Part shown: one piece after another, positions 1 to 8,310 of the stretch
Numbering within the stretch: position 1 is the stretch's first letter
How the letters are laid out: each line of letters opens with the position of its first letter
Assembly: GCA_050633505.1 (NCBI GenBank)
Contig: JBOEGQ010000002.1
Span: forward strand, 207,803 to 271,802
Length of the DNA: 64,000 bases
Direction of reading: 5' to 3'
Origin: UBA1672 sp050633505
Lineage (GTDB): Bacteria > Pseudomonadota > Alphaproteobacteria > Micavibrionales > Micavibrionaceae
Position numbers and translations under genes: made by a program
The notes under the pieces: model-generated
Told to the model about the DNA's origin: nothing
Databases searched by the model: none
Seen by the model: only the letters and a program-made list of their open reading frames with translations

Positions 1-502
1 AACCCCAATGAACACAACACCTGTCCTTCGCCTTCCTTATGCGATGCAACTTGGTTCAGGCACATGGGACGGATTGGTTGGCATGACATATACCGGACAT
101 ACAGGGGCATGGTCATGGGGCGCGCAATATAACGGCACGTTCAGATTGGAAAATGAAAACAGCCAAAATTACAGATGGGGCGACAAACACGACCTTACCG
201 TTTGGGGTGGCCATCGTTTCAATGATCAATGGGGCGTAACAACGCATATCGCAGGCGAAACAATGGGAAAGATCAAAGGATCCGACGCCAATATTGCCGC
301 CCCTGTACAAACAGCCAACCCGGATAATTATGGTGGAGAAAGAATGGAGATCGGCACGGGCTTTACCTACACACCATCCATAAAGTCTATGGAAGGTATA
401 GAAATAGGTGCGGAAATCTCAATACCAATCTATCAAAACCTTCACGGCGTCCAAATGGAACGTGATTGGAACGCCAGCATCGGCATTTCCTATACCTTCT
501 AG
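1..502 (+). CDS. C-terminal part of an outer-membrane beta-barrel protein (5' end outside window)
   Basis: The reading frame is open at the left edge, with in-frame codons before the ATG at 8, so this is probably the tail of a longer gene. About 165 residues are visible. They alternate polar and aromatic residues (repeated Gly-Ala-Trp, Tyr-Gly-Gly and Trp-Gly patterns) and end in ...SYTF with a terminal Phe, the usual last-strand signature read by the BAM complex. The late segments IEIGAEISIPIYQNL and WNASIGISYTF look like paired final beta strands. The style resembles transporter-like barrels of the phenol-degradation MetA family, but that family assignment is a guess. It lies upstream of a TetR regulator in the same direction, which may or may not control it. 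The barrel reading is fairly sure; the substrate is unknown. Confidence 0.6.
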   Translation, partial: TPMNTTPVLRLPYAMQLGSGTWDGLVGMTYTGHTGAWSWGAQYNGTFRLENENSQNYRWGDKHDLTVWGGHRFNDQWGVTTHIAGETMGKIKGSDANIAAPVQTANPDNYGGERMEIGTGFTYTPSIKSMEGIEIGAEISIPIYQNLHGVQMERDWNASIGISYTF

Positions 503-547
503 GTATAATCCGATTCGTATTCTATCGAAATATTGCTAATAGCACCA

Positions 548-572
548 CGCGCGCCATCAACGATGGGGCGCG
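548..572 (+). terminator. Weak hairpin after the outer-membrane gene
   Basis: CGCGCC at 550-555 can pair with GGCGCG at 567-572, with a short inner ATC/GAT pairing, followed by only three T residues. It sits 45 bases after the stop at 502. It could end the upstream transcript, but the T-run is short. Confidence 0.3.
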
Positions 573-765
573 TTTCGCTAATAACCACACATATCCAATA
601 CTGCAAATCCTCCACTATAAGACACTGTTAAAAAACAGAAAAAGAAATACGAAACGCATACATCCAAAAAATATCACGCACCCCCTTGTCAAGAAAAGAA
701 AAATCGTGCATATCTATTAATAATCAGAATACGACACGATAAGTTTTCATACCACTTTGATCAAA

Positions 766-782
766 GATGTCATCTTGACATC
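766..782 (+). promoter_or_regulatory. Palindromic operator upstream of the TetR gene
   Basis: GATGTCA (766-772), TCT, TGACATC (776-782) is a perfect inverted repeat with 7-bp arms and a 3-bp centre. It ends 16 bases before the ATG at 799, immediately before the ribosome binding site. TetR proteins bind such short palindromes as paired dimers and often repress their own gene. Assigning it to this TetR is inference from position. Confidence 0.6.
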
Positions 783-798
783 ATCACGAGGAGGAACA

Positions 799-1395
799 AT
801 GGAAGAAGCAACAGCAAAAAAAGGGCGTCCAAGAAGCGAAAAATCTCGCAAAGCCATCCTGAATGCCACAAACAAATTACTGCTACAGACGTCTGTACAA
901 GAACTCAGTATCGAATCGATTGCCAAAAAGGCAAAAGTCGGAAAGACAACGATTTACAGATGGTGGCCTAATAAAACAGCCGTTGTCATGGACGCATTAG
1001 CCAACCAGCCGGGCATGCAAACCCCTCTTCCAACGGCAAGCAGCCACAAAGAAGCCATCGAAATGCAACTGGATAAACTTGTTCGCCTGGTTGATAGCAG
1101 CAACGGCCAAACGATCGCACAATTATTTAGCGAAGCGCAAGCCAGCGAAGCATCCCTCAAAATATTCAAAGACAACCTTCTTGAGCCATTAATGGATGCC
1201 ATACGCTATAGCATCGATGAAGGTCAGGAAAATGGCGAATTTCGTGATGACATCACCGCTGATCTTGCAATTGACATGTTATGCGGCCCGATCTTCTTCC
1301 GCCTTATGGCACATCAGGAAGACATCAATGAAACATTTCGTAAGAACTATCCCGGCGAAGCCATACAAATTTTGAGCCCCTCTAGCATCCACTAG
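799..1395 (+). CDS. TetR/AcrR family transcriptional regulator
   Basis: A 198-residue protein with an N-terminal TetR DNA-binding domain (about residues 8-58): GRPRSEKSRKAILNAT leads into the helix-turn-helix ELSIESIAKKAKVGKTTIYRWW and the typical following NKTAVVMDAL. The rest is a helical ligand-binding and dimer domain of the normal length for the family. I chose the ATG at 799 because GAGGAGG lies just upstream. A longer frame opens at 757 but would run through the operator palindrome at 766-782 and has no ribosome site. The operator next to the start suggests autorepression. The inducer is unknown; many relatives control efflux, and the outer-membrane gene just upstream makes an export role possible. 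Confidence 0.9.
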   Translation: MEEATAKKGRPRSEKSRKAILNATNKLLLQTSVQELSIESIAKKAKVGKTTIYRWWPNKTAVVMDALANQPGMQTPLPTASSHKEAIEMQLDKLVRLVDSSNGQTIAQLFSEAQASEASLKIFKDNLLEPLMDAIRYSIDEGQENGEFRDDITADLAIDMLCGPIFFRLMAHQEDINETFRKNYPGEAIQILSPSSIH

Positions 1396-1443
1396 AGAAG
1401 CCCATAAATAATTAAGCAAGTAAAAGTAGAGCATTACCTTACA

Positions 1444-1468
1444 AGAGAGCCTTTGGCTCTCTTTTTTT
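1444..1468 (+). terminator. Rho-independent terminator of the TetR gene
   Basis: AGAGAGCC (1444-1451), loop TTT, GGCTCTCT (1455-1462), then six more T residues. A perfect 8-bp stem with a U-tract 48 bases after the TetR stop. Confidence 0.9.
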
Positions 1469-1523
1469 GCACTATTCACAATACCGTGCTAGGGTAGAAT
1501 AAATAAAAAATACGGTGTGATAA

Positions 1524-2954
1524 ATGGAAGAGCAAAACCGATTTGGGCATTCCAATACAACAATAAGCGCAGAAGAAAATGCAGAAATAGATGCTGCCCT
1601 TGCACGCATGCAGGAAGAAGGCATGCCTGACCCACTGTTCGAGGCTTACAAAACCGTACGTGACCTAAAAACAAAAGACCTGTCATCAGAAAGCTTAAAC
1701 GAGCAGGAAATTACCTCATATGTGGAAGCGCGTAAATCACTGGATGAACTCCTCTGGCAAAAACTAAGCGGTCAAGAAGGCATATTGTCAGACTATATCG
1801 ATCCGGACACGAACACGGTGGTTAACGCAAGAGACACCAGCCTCAAAGACATCCCACCAATACCGGAAAATTTAGGCACAATAAAAAGCCGCAACAACCA
1901 TGTTATTGAGCAACTCATACAAAACACACCATCCATGAAGGGGTTTACCATTGATGATGCCGTTAACCTTGCCAGTGGTGGTGATACAGAAATGGCCACA
2001 CGAAATAAGTTTAAAGACGCAAATCCTGAGGTCATGATGGCAATGTCCCACCTCTGGATTGACAGCAAGATGGACGAACTCCAGAAAACACACCCGGAAT
2101 TTGCGCAAAAACATGAAAGGCTCGCCACGAACTTTGCCGAACTTGCCTCTATAAATATATTCTACGCAACTCAAGAAAGCAGCGCCCATAAGAATTGGAG
2201 CCTTGACCGACAAGAACCACTGATCAATGCAATAGTCAATAACCAGAGTATTGCGGGAAAATTACAAGAAATAAAATCTCCTGACCACATCTATACAGGC
2301 GACGAACTCAAACAACAATATGTCATAAGACAACAACTCTGCGATGATATCGCAACTGAATTTGCAAAGGCCTTTGACCTTAAAACACTCGACAAAGGCG
2401 ATATGCACTTCACATACCGTAGCCTAGCAAGTTACGGAGCCGGAGAAGCAATGGCAGATATGCACACAACCGTTCCCGGGATAAAGGACGACGAATCTAT
2501 CCTTATATCGTACCACCCGGTGGCTGACCTCCTACGTACCCACAAAGAAGGATTAAGCGATAGCGCCAGCGTCCGCAGCTTTTTAAAAACCACATTTGAA
2601 GAACTACAACACGCATCAGATAATATATATGGTGATATGCTTTTAAATGGAGAACTCCCTCAAGATCACCCAAGCTTTAACCATGCAAGCATGATCATCC
2701 TCAACACATTAAATTACAGCAGCCCAGATGTAGATCACAATGCATATAAGACACAGTACCTCGAACGAAGCGCAAAATCCTTTGCAGACGACCTTGCCTT
2801 TGAAATTTCATTTAGATTGGATCCAAATGGCGTAGCGCCACCAACATCCGGCGTACAACCCGCCATCCTACAGACAGAGGAAACAATAGATCCGGACACA
2901 CCGCCAGGCACAATCCCCTACTCTGGCTTACAGGCGAAAACCTTCAATTTTTAA
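1524..2954 (+). CDS. Unknown 476-residue soluble protein
   Basis: I do not recognise this protein. It is acidic, has no signal peptide or membrane segment, and is rich in helix-forming residues. The N-terminal third carries acidic helices (EENAEIDAALARMQEEG). The middle holds a long helical stretch around MSHLWIDSKMDELQKTHPEF. Near residue 360 is TTFEELQHASDNIYGDML, which slightly recalls the active helix of zincin peptidases but lacks the first histidine, so no peptidase activity is claimed. The C terminus is Pro/Thr-rich and looks unstructured. The start at 1524 has only a weak GGTGTG upstream. It stands alone after the TetR terminator and converges with the glyoxalase gene 10 bases downstream. 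Confidence 0.7.
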   Translation: MEEQNRFGHSNTTISAEENAEIDAALARMQEEGMPDPLFEAYKTVRDLKTKDLSSESLNEQEITSYVEARKSLDELLWQKLSGQEGILSDYIDPDTNTVVNARDTSLKDIPPIPENLGTIKSRNNHVIEQLIQNTPSMKGFTIDDAVNLASGGDTEMATRNKFKDANPEVMMAMSHLWIDSKMDELQKTHPEFAQKHERLATNFAELASINIFYATQESSAHKNWSLDRQEPLINAIVNNQSIAGKLQEIKSPDHIYTGDELKQQYVIRQQLCDDIATEFAKAFDLKTLDKGDMHFTYRSLASYGAGEAMADMHTTVPGIKDDESILISYHPVADLLRTHKEGLSDSASVRSFLKTTFEELQHASDNIYGDMLLNGELPQDHPSFNHASMIILNTLNYSSPDVDHNAYKTQYLERSAKSFADDLAFEISFRLDPNGVAPPTSGVQPAILQTEETIDPDTPPGTIPYSGLQAKTFNF

Positions 2955-2964
2955 AAGACAACAA

Positions 2965-3420
2965 CTACCATATTCCTGTATTTTTCATACTTGCCCATGG
3001 CTCTTGAACAGGCAAACGCTCACCACGTTGTAGCAGTTCAATGGAAATATTATCAGGAGAGCGAATAAAGGCCATATAACCATCGCGCGGCGGACGGTTA
3101 ATCACCACCCCGGCATCCATAAGAGATTGGCACGTTTCATAGATATTATCGACCCGATATGCCAAATGCCCAAAATTACGCCCCTCACCGTACTCCTCAA
3201 CCTCCTCACCATCACTTGGCCAATTATAGGTAAGCTCTAAAAGCGGTGCACCCAGATCATCGGCCAATTCCACATCACCCGGTGCAGCCAAAAACACCAA
3301 CGTAAAACGCCCTGCCTCAACATCTTTTCGGCGCACCTCAACCAACCCGAACTTATTACAGTAAAAATCAAGCGAGGCCTCTAAATCCTTCACCCGAACC
3401 ATCGTATGTAAATATTCCAC
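2965..3420 (-). CDS. Glyoxalase I family protein (lactoylglutathione lyase-like)
   Basis: A 151-residue protein of the vicinal-oxygen-chelate fold. It opens with the first babbab module (LHTMVRVKDLEASLDFYCNK: metal-binding His, then the family's FY), followed by LLELTYNW with a metal-ligand Glu. The second module contains GHLAYRVDNIYETCQSLMDAG and a final D-P-N-x-I-E-L-L. These match lactoylglutathione lyase, which converts the methylglyoxal-glutathione hemithioacetal to S-lactoylglutathione. The length fits GloA relatives. I chose the GTG at 3420 because AGGGGAG sits just upstream in the right spacing. The frame extends to an ATG at 3549 but that extension has no family similarity. The exact substrate of VOC proteins cannot be read from sequence alone. 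Confidence 0.8.
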   Translation of the reverse strand: MEYLHTMVRVKDLEASLDFYCNKFGLVEVRRKDVEAGRFTLVFLAAPGDVELADDLGAPLLELTYNWPSDGEEVEEYGEGRNFGHLAYRVDNIYETCQSLMDAGVVINRPPRDGYMAFIRSPDNISIELLQRGERLPVQEPWASMKNTGIW

Positions 3421-3560
3421 GACTGCTCCCCTTTTCCCAAAAAGCACTAAATTATAGATCTGACACCTAAAATATAGAGGATCAAAGAAAGCGCAACAAA
3501 CGAATAACCTGATAAGAAATTTATGAAGGATAATTTGCATCCTCATCAATTTCGCGTAAC

Positions 3561-4868
3561 ATGGGCGCCATGATTGAAGGATTTGATGAACTTGACCCTA
3601 TTGCCCTACTCGACTCCGGTTTAAACTGGTGCGCAGGATTTTTGACTGAGCCAAACACATTGTATCAGGGCATAATTATTGCCATTTCCTTTGCACTGGG
3701 AATGATTGTGTATCGCATCGTACAAATCCCCGCACAACAGGCAATCGACAATTCAGATTTGCCCGCGCGAGCAAAGAAAATCGCCAAAAACTTACGGAAA
3801 TTATTATTCCCACTCACCACACTTATCATTATTTTCCTAACAACACGCATTGCAAGTTCGGAACTTTTAGGGGTGAACGTCTCCCTAATCAACGGCATGA
3901 TGAAAGTCATTCTGGCATGGATTATCATTCGAATAATCGTACAATTCATTGATAATAGCGCCGTACGCAACGTCATCGCCACCGGTATCTGGGCTGTTGC
4001 GGCATTAAGTATATTCGGCATGCTGGATCAGGCCATTGTTACACTTGATGCCATTGGATTCACAATCGGCGAATTCCGCCTCTCTGCCCTTGCCGTTATA
4101 AAAAGCGTCTTCTACCTGGTTATCCTGCTATACTTTGCCACGTTTATCTCATCATTTGCAGAACGCCGCGTTTTAAAAGTTAAGGGGCTTACGCGCTCAT
4201 CACAGGTTTTAATCGCCAAGGTTATTCGTGTTGTACTGATTGTCGTTGCGCTGCTTATCGGTATAACAAGCTCAGGCATTGACCTCTCTCTCTTTGCGGT
4301 CTTTGGTGGTGCAATCGGTTTGGGTATTGGTTTTGGCTTGCAAAAGGGAATATCCAACCTGTTCTCCGGTATGCTTCTTCTCATTGACCGATCAATTGAA
4401 CCCGGTGATGTGATTGAGCTTGAAAACGGAACGTTCGGCTGGGTAAACCATATGGCTGCGCGTTATACCGAAATTGTGACACGGGACAATAAATCCTTCC
4501 TTATCCCGAATGAAGAGTTCATTACACAACGCGTGGTGAACTGGAGCCACGGAAACTCCCTCATCAGATTAGAAGTCGTATTTGGTGTCCATTATAATTC
4601 GAACCCACATGATGTGAAAGAGTTAGCGGAAAATGCAGCCGCTGCCGCACATGACCGTATTTGTAAATCGCCCTCCCCCATTTGTCACCTGACAGAATTC
4701 GGGGATAGCTCCTTAAACTTTAAATTACGGTTCTGGATTACAGATGCGGAAAAAGGCGTTACGAATATGCGCGGAGCCGTTATGTTGGCTCTATGGGATG
4801 CATTTAAAGAAAACGATATAGAAATCCCCTATCCACACAGAGAAGTTTATATTCGGAAAGAGGCGTAA
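3561..4868 (+). CDS. MscS-family mechanosensitive channel
   Basis: A 435-residue inner-membrane protein with about six hydrophobic segments in the first 270 residues, then a soluble domain. The pore helix and signature fall at about 245-290: AIGLGIGFGLQKGISNLFSG followed by LLIDRSIEPGDVIEL, then the beta domain with V-N-H-M-A-A-R-Y-T and the PNEEFITQRVVNWS motif. These are the TM3 and cytoplasmic beta domain of MscS channels, which open under membrane tension and release solutes in osmotic downshock. It is longer than E. coli MscS because of extra N-terminal helices. Start at 3561 or the in-frame ATG at 3570; neither has a good ribosome site. It is divergent from the glyoxalase. Confidence 0.9.
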   Translation: MGAMIEGFDELDPIALLDSGLNWCAGFLTEPNTLYQGIIIAISFALGMIVYRIVQIPAQQAIDNSDLPARAKKIAKNLRKLLFPLTTLIIIFLTTRIASSELLGVNVSLINGMMKVILAWIIIRIIVQFIDNSAVRNVIATGIWAVAALSIFGMLDQAIVTLDAIGFTIGEFRLSALAVIKSVFYLVILLYFATFISSFAERRVLKVKGLTRSSQVLIAKVIRVVLIVVALLIGITSSGIDLSLFAVFGGAIGLGIGFGLQKGISNLFSGMLLLIDRSIEPGDVIELENGTFGWVNHMAARYTEIVTRDNKSFLIPNEEFITQRVVNWSHGNSLIRLEVVFGVHYNSNPHDVKELAENAAAAAHDRICKSPSPICHLTEFGDSSLNFKLRFWITDAEKGVTNMRGAVMLALWDAFKENDIEIPYPHREVYIRKEA

Positions 4869-4884
4869 AAGAGAACGAAGATTA

Positions 4885-5100
4885 TCAGGCAACAACCTGA
4901 GAAGAAAGATCAAAGACCTCCCCTGTTTCACTATCTACAATCAAAAGATCATCCGATGAAAAATCTCCCGTTCCACCATCGAACAGATGGCTTGTTTCAT
5001 GCCTTTGCGCATAAGGATGCTCTCGTTGAAGTCGCCGCCGAACCATGCGCGGTGTTTCATCAAGCGATATAAACCATTCATCCTGTTTCTGATCTGGCAC
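4885..5100 (-). CDS. Small unknown protein, 71 residues
   Basis: A small acidic protein starting with GTG at 5100, preceded by AAGGGGGG at good distance, which supports real translation. It has no membrane segment or cysteine. It opens with charged residues (DEWFISLDETP), then an Arg-rich helix (RMVRRRLQREHPYAQR), and ends in an acidic tail (LLIVDSETGEVFDLSS). I recognise no family. It converges with the MscS gene, 16 bases from its stop, and is downstream of the ahp terminator, so it has its own promoter or none visible. Confidence 0.6.
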   Translation of the reverse strand: MPDQKQDEWFISLDETPRMVRRRLQREHPYAQRHETSHLFDGGTGDFSSDDLLIVDSETGEVFDLSSQVVA

Positions 5101-5214
5101 GTTTCCCCCCTTACTTATCGTAAATATAACGATACCCCGAAGTTCATTATAGCAGCACTTAAATTAACATAACCTTAGGAATAGATTGTATTTTATCTAA
5201 TTCTTCTAATATAC

Positions 5215-5245
5215 AAAAATACGCAGCGCGAAGCACTGCGTATTT
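5215..5245 (-). terminator. Terminator of the ahpC-ahpD unit
   Basis: AAATACGCAG (5217-5226) and CTGCGTATTT (5236-5245) form a perfect 10-bp stem with a 9-base loop. Read on the minus strand the stem runs into TTTTTG, giving a rho-independent terminator 20 bases after the ahpD stop. Confidence 0.85.
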
Positions 5246-5265
5246 CGTGGGGGAAGAAACCAGAA

Positions 5266-5823
5266 TTATGCGGCATTTTGTACAGACAAATCAGGGCTAA
5301 GTGCCTGTTCTGTCGCAATAACTGTTGCCACCGCATTCACCGTCGCAGCAATCCGCACAGCAGTTTGAACATCGCTACCGCTTAGACCTGCTTTTTTAAG
5401 TTCTGCCTCATGTGAATCAATACACATACCGCACCCATTAATCGCAGATACAGCCAAAGACCACAGTTCAAAGTCAATTTTATCAACACCCGGATTACCA
5501 ATAATATTCATGCGCAACTTCGCAGGCATCGTTTGATAATCTTTATTCGCCGCAATATGCACAAAACGATAATAAATATTATTCATGCCCATAATCGCTG
5601 CAGCAGCCTTTGCCGCATCTAACGCCGCAGCCGAAAGATTATCAGCCGCCTCTTCTTCTATAAGAGAGATAACACGCGCATTACCAGTCGCAATTGCAGA
5701 TGCCAGAAACGTGCCCCATAATTGTTGCGTTGTTAGTGTTTCATCAGACGCCAAAGAAGACAGGTTAAGCTTAATATCTTTGGCATAGTCGGGAATTAAT
5801 CCCTTTAATATAGATACAGACAT
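5266..5823 (-). CDS. ahpD: Alkyl hydroperoxide reductase AhpD (carboxymuconolactone decarboxylase family)
   Basis: A 185-residue all-helical protein. The redox centre is NGCGMCIDSHEAEL: a CxxC pair with the conserved histidine four residues after the second cysteine, as in mycobacterial AhpD (its C130, C133 and H137). AhpD passes electrons from a lipoylated adaptor to AhpC so that AhpC can be reused against peroxides. Length matches the family (about 175-185). It follows ahpC at an 88-base gap on the same strand, with GGAAA just before the ATG, and a strong terminator follows, so the two form one unit. The AhpC next door carries the matching C-terminal cysteine pair. Confidence 0.93.
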   Translation of the reverse strand: MSVSILKGLIPDYAKDIKLNLSSLASDETLTTQQLWGTFLASAIATGNARVISLIEEEAADNLSAAALDAAKAAAAIMGMNNIYYRFVHIAANKDYQTMPAKLRMNIIGNPGVDKIDFELWSLAVSAINGCGMCIDSHEAELKKAGLSGSDVQTAVRIAATVNAVATVIATEQALSPDLSVQNAA

Positions 5824-5911
5824 TTATTTTTCCTTTCATGTAGATATAGTTCGGGCGGCATCCGCCACAGCAAGTGCCGCCCGAGAGTGTTATAAGTCGC
5901 CCAATATTGCC

Positions 5912-6493
5912 TTAGGCTGCGATTTTTGTTGCCTCAGCAGAAACATCAATCGTGTCACCACCCACCGGACGATTACAAGGACACAATTCATCCGATTGAA
6001 GAGCATCAAGAATACGTAATGTCTCCTTCGGATTACGGCCAACATTTAGGCCATTTACTGAAACGTGCTGAATAACGTTATGTGGATCAACAATAAATGT
6101 TGCACGAAGAGCAACACCCGCATCCGCATCACGAACACCCAGACCATCAACCAAAGAACCATTTGTATCTGCAAATGACCACTGAGTAAGCCCTGTTAGC
6201 TCGGAATGCTCACGACGCCATGCAAGCTTACAGAATTCATTATCTGTAGAACCACCAAGAACAATCGCATCACGGTCTGCAAATTCTTCATTTAGTTTTG
6301 CAAATTCAACAATCTCTGTCGGACAAATAAATGTGAAGTCTTTCGGATAGAAGAAGATAACCTTCCACTTCCCTTCAAAGCTATCTTGTGTGATTGCTTC
6401 AAATGCGCTTTCGCCGTTTTCCTCATGCTTATTAAAGCCTGGCTTCACACCTGTAATTTCAAATTCAGGAACCTGATCGCCTATACCCAACAT
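5912..6493 (-). CDS. ahpC: Peroxiredoxin AhpC (AhpD-dependent type)
   Basis: A 193-residue 2-Cys peroxiredoxin that reduces hydrogen peroxide, organic peroxides and peroxynitrite in the cytoplasm. The peroxidatic cysteine is in FYPKDFTFICPTEI (about residue 58). The resolving end is DELCPCNRPVGG, a CPC pair near residues 170-172. That paired form is typical of AhpC enzymes recycled by AhpD rather than AhpF, and ahpD follows directly. GGAGAAAAC precedes the ATG. The gene is divergent from oxyR, so both can be switched from the shared intergenic region. No residue looks out of place. Confidence 0.95.
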   Translation of the reverse strand: MLGIGDQVPEFEITGVKPGFNKHEENGESAFEAITQDSFEGKWKVIFFYPKDFTFICPTEIVEFAKLNEEFADRDAIVLGGSTDNEFCKLAWRREHSELTGLTQWSFADTNGSLVDGLGVRDADAGVALRATFIVDPHNVIQHVSVNGLNVGRNPKETLRILDALQSDELCPCNRPVGGDTIDVSAEATKIAA

Positions 6494-6599
6494 ATGTTTT
6501 CTCCATCTATTAAAGTTAATGTTTTAAAGTTTGTACTTCGATGAAATGAACAATGCATGGATTCCTGACTCAAATCCAACAGATAATATCTTTTATAAT

Positions 6600-6648
6600 T
6601 ATCGAAAAAATCGATACATAAACTTACATAAACTCGCTATAATCGATA
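6600..6648. promoter_or_regulatory. Likely OxyR-binding region between ahpC and oxyR
   Basis: The ahpC-oxyR gap (6494-6650) contains TATCGA (6600-6605) and TCGATA (6611-6616), an inverted repeat with a 5-base A spacer. A further ATCGATA at 6642-6648 lies 32 bases on, roughly three helical turns. OxyR tetramers bind four spaced half-sites, so repeated ATCGATA elements just upstream of oxyR are good candidates. The match to any consensus was not computed. Confidence 0.45.
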
Positions 6649-6650
6649 CT

Positions 6651-7538
6651 ATGAACAGACCGACATTAAGACAATTAGAGTATCTTATTGCTCTATATAA
6701 TGAGCAATCCTTTAGTGCAGCGGCAGAAACTTGCCATGTAACCCAATCCACATTAAGTGCAGGGATAAAGGAGCTGGAAACCATACTGGATCAACAATTG
6801 GTCACACGCGGACGCAAAAGCATTACCTTAACCGCTTTTGGTATGGAAACAATGGAACAAGCCCGCATGATATTGGAAGAAACCGATAAAATAACTGCGC
6901 GCGCACAACAGATAAAGGCCCCTCTGTCCGGCCCCCTACGCCTTGGCATTATTCCGACAATCGCCCCCTACGCCCTTCCGAACATTCTACCCTATCTGCA
7001 AGGTGAGTTCCCAGATCTGGAATTACAACTTTACGAGGATTTAAGTGCGCGACTACTGGAACTCCTCCATAAGAAGCAAATAGATGCCGCCCTCATTGCT
7101 CTGCCTTATGATACAGAAAACATGGAATGCCACGACCTGTTTAAAGAGGATTTTTATCTGGCATCCCCCAAAGATAAAGACATCCCAGATAACATTGCCA
7201 TCAACGATATAAAGCCAGAGGAACTCCTCCTTCTTGAAGATGGGCACTGCTTACGTGATCATGCGTTAAGCGCGTGTAAGCTCCAACTTCCCTCACAGAG
7301 AAAAACATTCAGCGCAACCAGTCTGGCCACACTCATACAAATGGTGGGGCATGGATATGGCATTACCCTGCTCCCTGAAATGGTGGTGAAATACGCCCCT
7401 ATGCCGGACACAATAACCCTTACCCCCTTTAAAACACCCGCGCCAACACGTCAAATCGGCATCATATGGAATAAAAACCACGCCAAAAAACGTGATTTGC
7501 TTGAATTATTAGGCGCATTGCGCGACTTCCTTGATTAA
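6651..7538 (+). CDS. oxyR: LysR-type peroxide-sensing regulator OxyR
   Basis: A 295-residue LysR family regulator. The winged helix-turn-helix is at residues 3-60 (PTLRQLEYLIALYNEQSFSA, then THVTQSTLS-type recognition helix and the long linker). The effector domain contains LEDGHCLRDHALSACKL, two cysteines nine residues apart exactly as the C199/C208 redox switch of E. coli OxyR. Disulfide formation by peroxide would activate transcription, most simply of the divergent ahpC-ahpD. I chose the ATG at 6651, which gives the standard LysR start MNRPTLRQ. The frame opens at 6531 but the extra 40 residues would cover the operator region. Confidence 0.92.
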   Translation: MNRPTLRQLEYLIALYNEQSFSAAAETCHVTQSTLSAGIKELETILDQQLVTRGRKSITLTAFGMETMEQARMILEETDKITARAQQIKAPLSGPLRLGIIPTIAPYALPNILPYLQGEFPDLELQLYEDLSARLLELLHKKQIDAALIALPYDTENMECHDLFKEDFYLASPKDKDIPDNIAINDIKPEELLLLEDGHCLRDHALSACKLQLPSQRKTFSATSLATLIQMVGHGYGITLLPEMVVKYAPMPDTITLTPFKTPAPTRQIGIIWNKNHAKKRDLLELLGALRDFLD

Positions 7539-7607
7539 TCACGCGATATTTTGTATGACATAAGGAAATGATGATATAATACAATATATAAAAATACAGG
7601 TGATATC

Positions 7608-8249
7608 ATGAGCGGAAAAGACAGAGATGCAGATTTAAAATTTTCAGGCACCATTCCAGAAGCGGATAAAGGGCCGGATTATGTTTCTTCCAATTTTAAA
7701 GCGCGATCCCAAGGTGAAATCACGCAGAACAGACTGGATAAAGCCCTTACAGACGATGTAGCCACCAGAATGCAGGCACCATTAGGAAACCATGACGATG
7801 CTCCGGGGGCTTATCGCATTCCGAATGATCAACCTGTCGTCATGACAGATCAAGGCAGGGAGTTTATGGTTAAGCAAGCTTCCGCACTCGAAGCCCGAAT
7901 AGCTAAAAATGCCGAAGACTACGCAAAGTCAGTAGAAGGAAAACAGAATCCCTTCCTTCCACCCTCTGTATCTGCAAGTGAAACAATCGACCCTTCCGTC
8001 AAAACAGACCAACTTCTTAATCGTTTTGACGGCAGCGCAACACCAAGCAGATCGGCATTACCATATAATTCACAACGCGTTTCAGAAGTTCTCGGAACGG
8101 TTCCAGTTGAAAAACCGGCGGAGCCCCTACTCTCTGCAGAAGAAGAAGCCGCATTTTTTGGGAATGATGACGATAATATTCCACTCTTGTCACAAGATGA
8201 TATCGTAGAACTTGATGAAACCAGTATTAAAGGGATTGAGCTTGACTAA
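7608..8249 (+). CDS. Unknown 213-residue hydrophilic protein
   Basis: I do not recognise this protein. A clear AGGTGATATC precedes the ATG at 7608. It has no signal peptide, membrane segment or cysteine. It is strongly hydrophilic, with many Asp, Glu, Ser and Pro, and is probably largely unstructured. The last 60 residues are very acidic (LLSAEEEAAFFGNDDDN, then DDIVELDETSIKGIELD). A helical centre around residues 80-100 (FMVKQASALEARIAKNAEDY) may be the only folded part. It lies 69 bases after oxyR in the same direction and 61 bases before trhO; no terminator is seen between them. Confidence 0.65.
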   Translation: MSGKDRDADLKFSGTIPEADKGPDYVSSNFKARSQGEITQNRLDKALTDDVATRMQAPLGNHDDAPGAYRIPNDQPVVMTDQGREFMVKQASALEARIAKNAEDYAKSVEGKQNPFLPPSVSASETIDPSVKTDQLLNRFDGSATPSRSALPYNSQRVSEVLGTVPVEKPAEPLLSAEEEAAFFGNDDDNIPLLSQDDIVELDETSIKGIELD

Positions 8250-8310
8250 AGCCAGTTTATCCCAACCATCAGGTTGCAAAAAAAATTAAAAGACTATATA
8301 TAATCCGGCT

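Noticed and set aside
2560..2640. A possible zinc-peptidase helix (FEELQHASDN) in the 476-residue unknown protein
   Set aside because: The first His of HExxH is absent, so a peptidase call is not justified.
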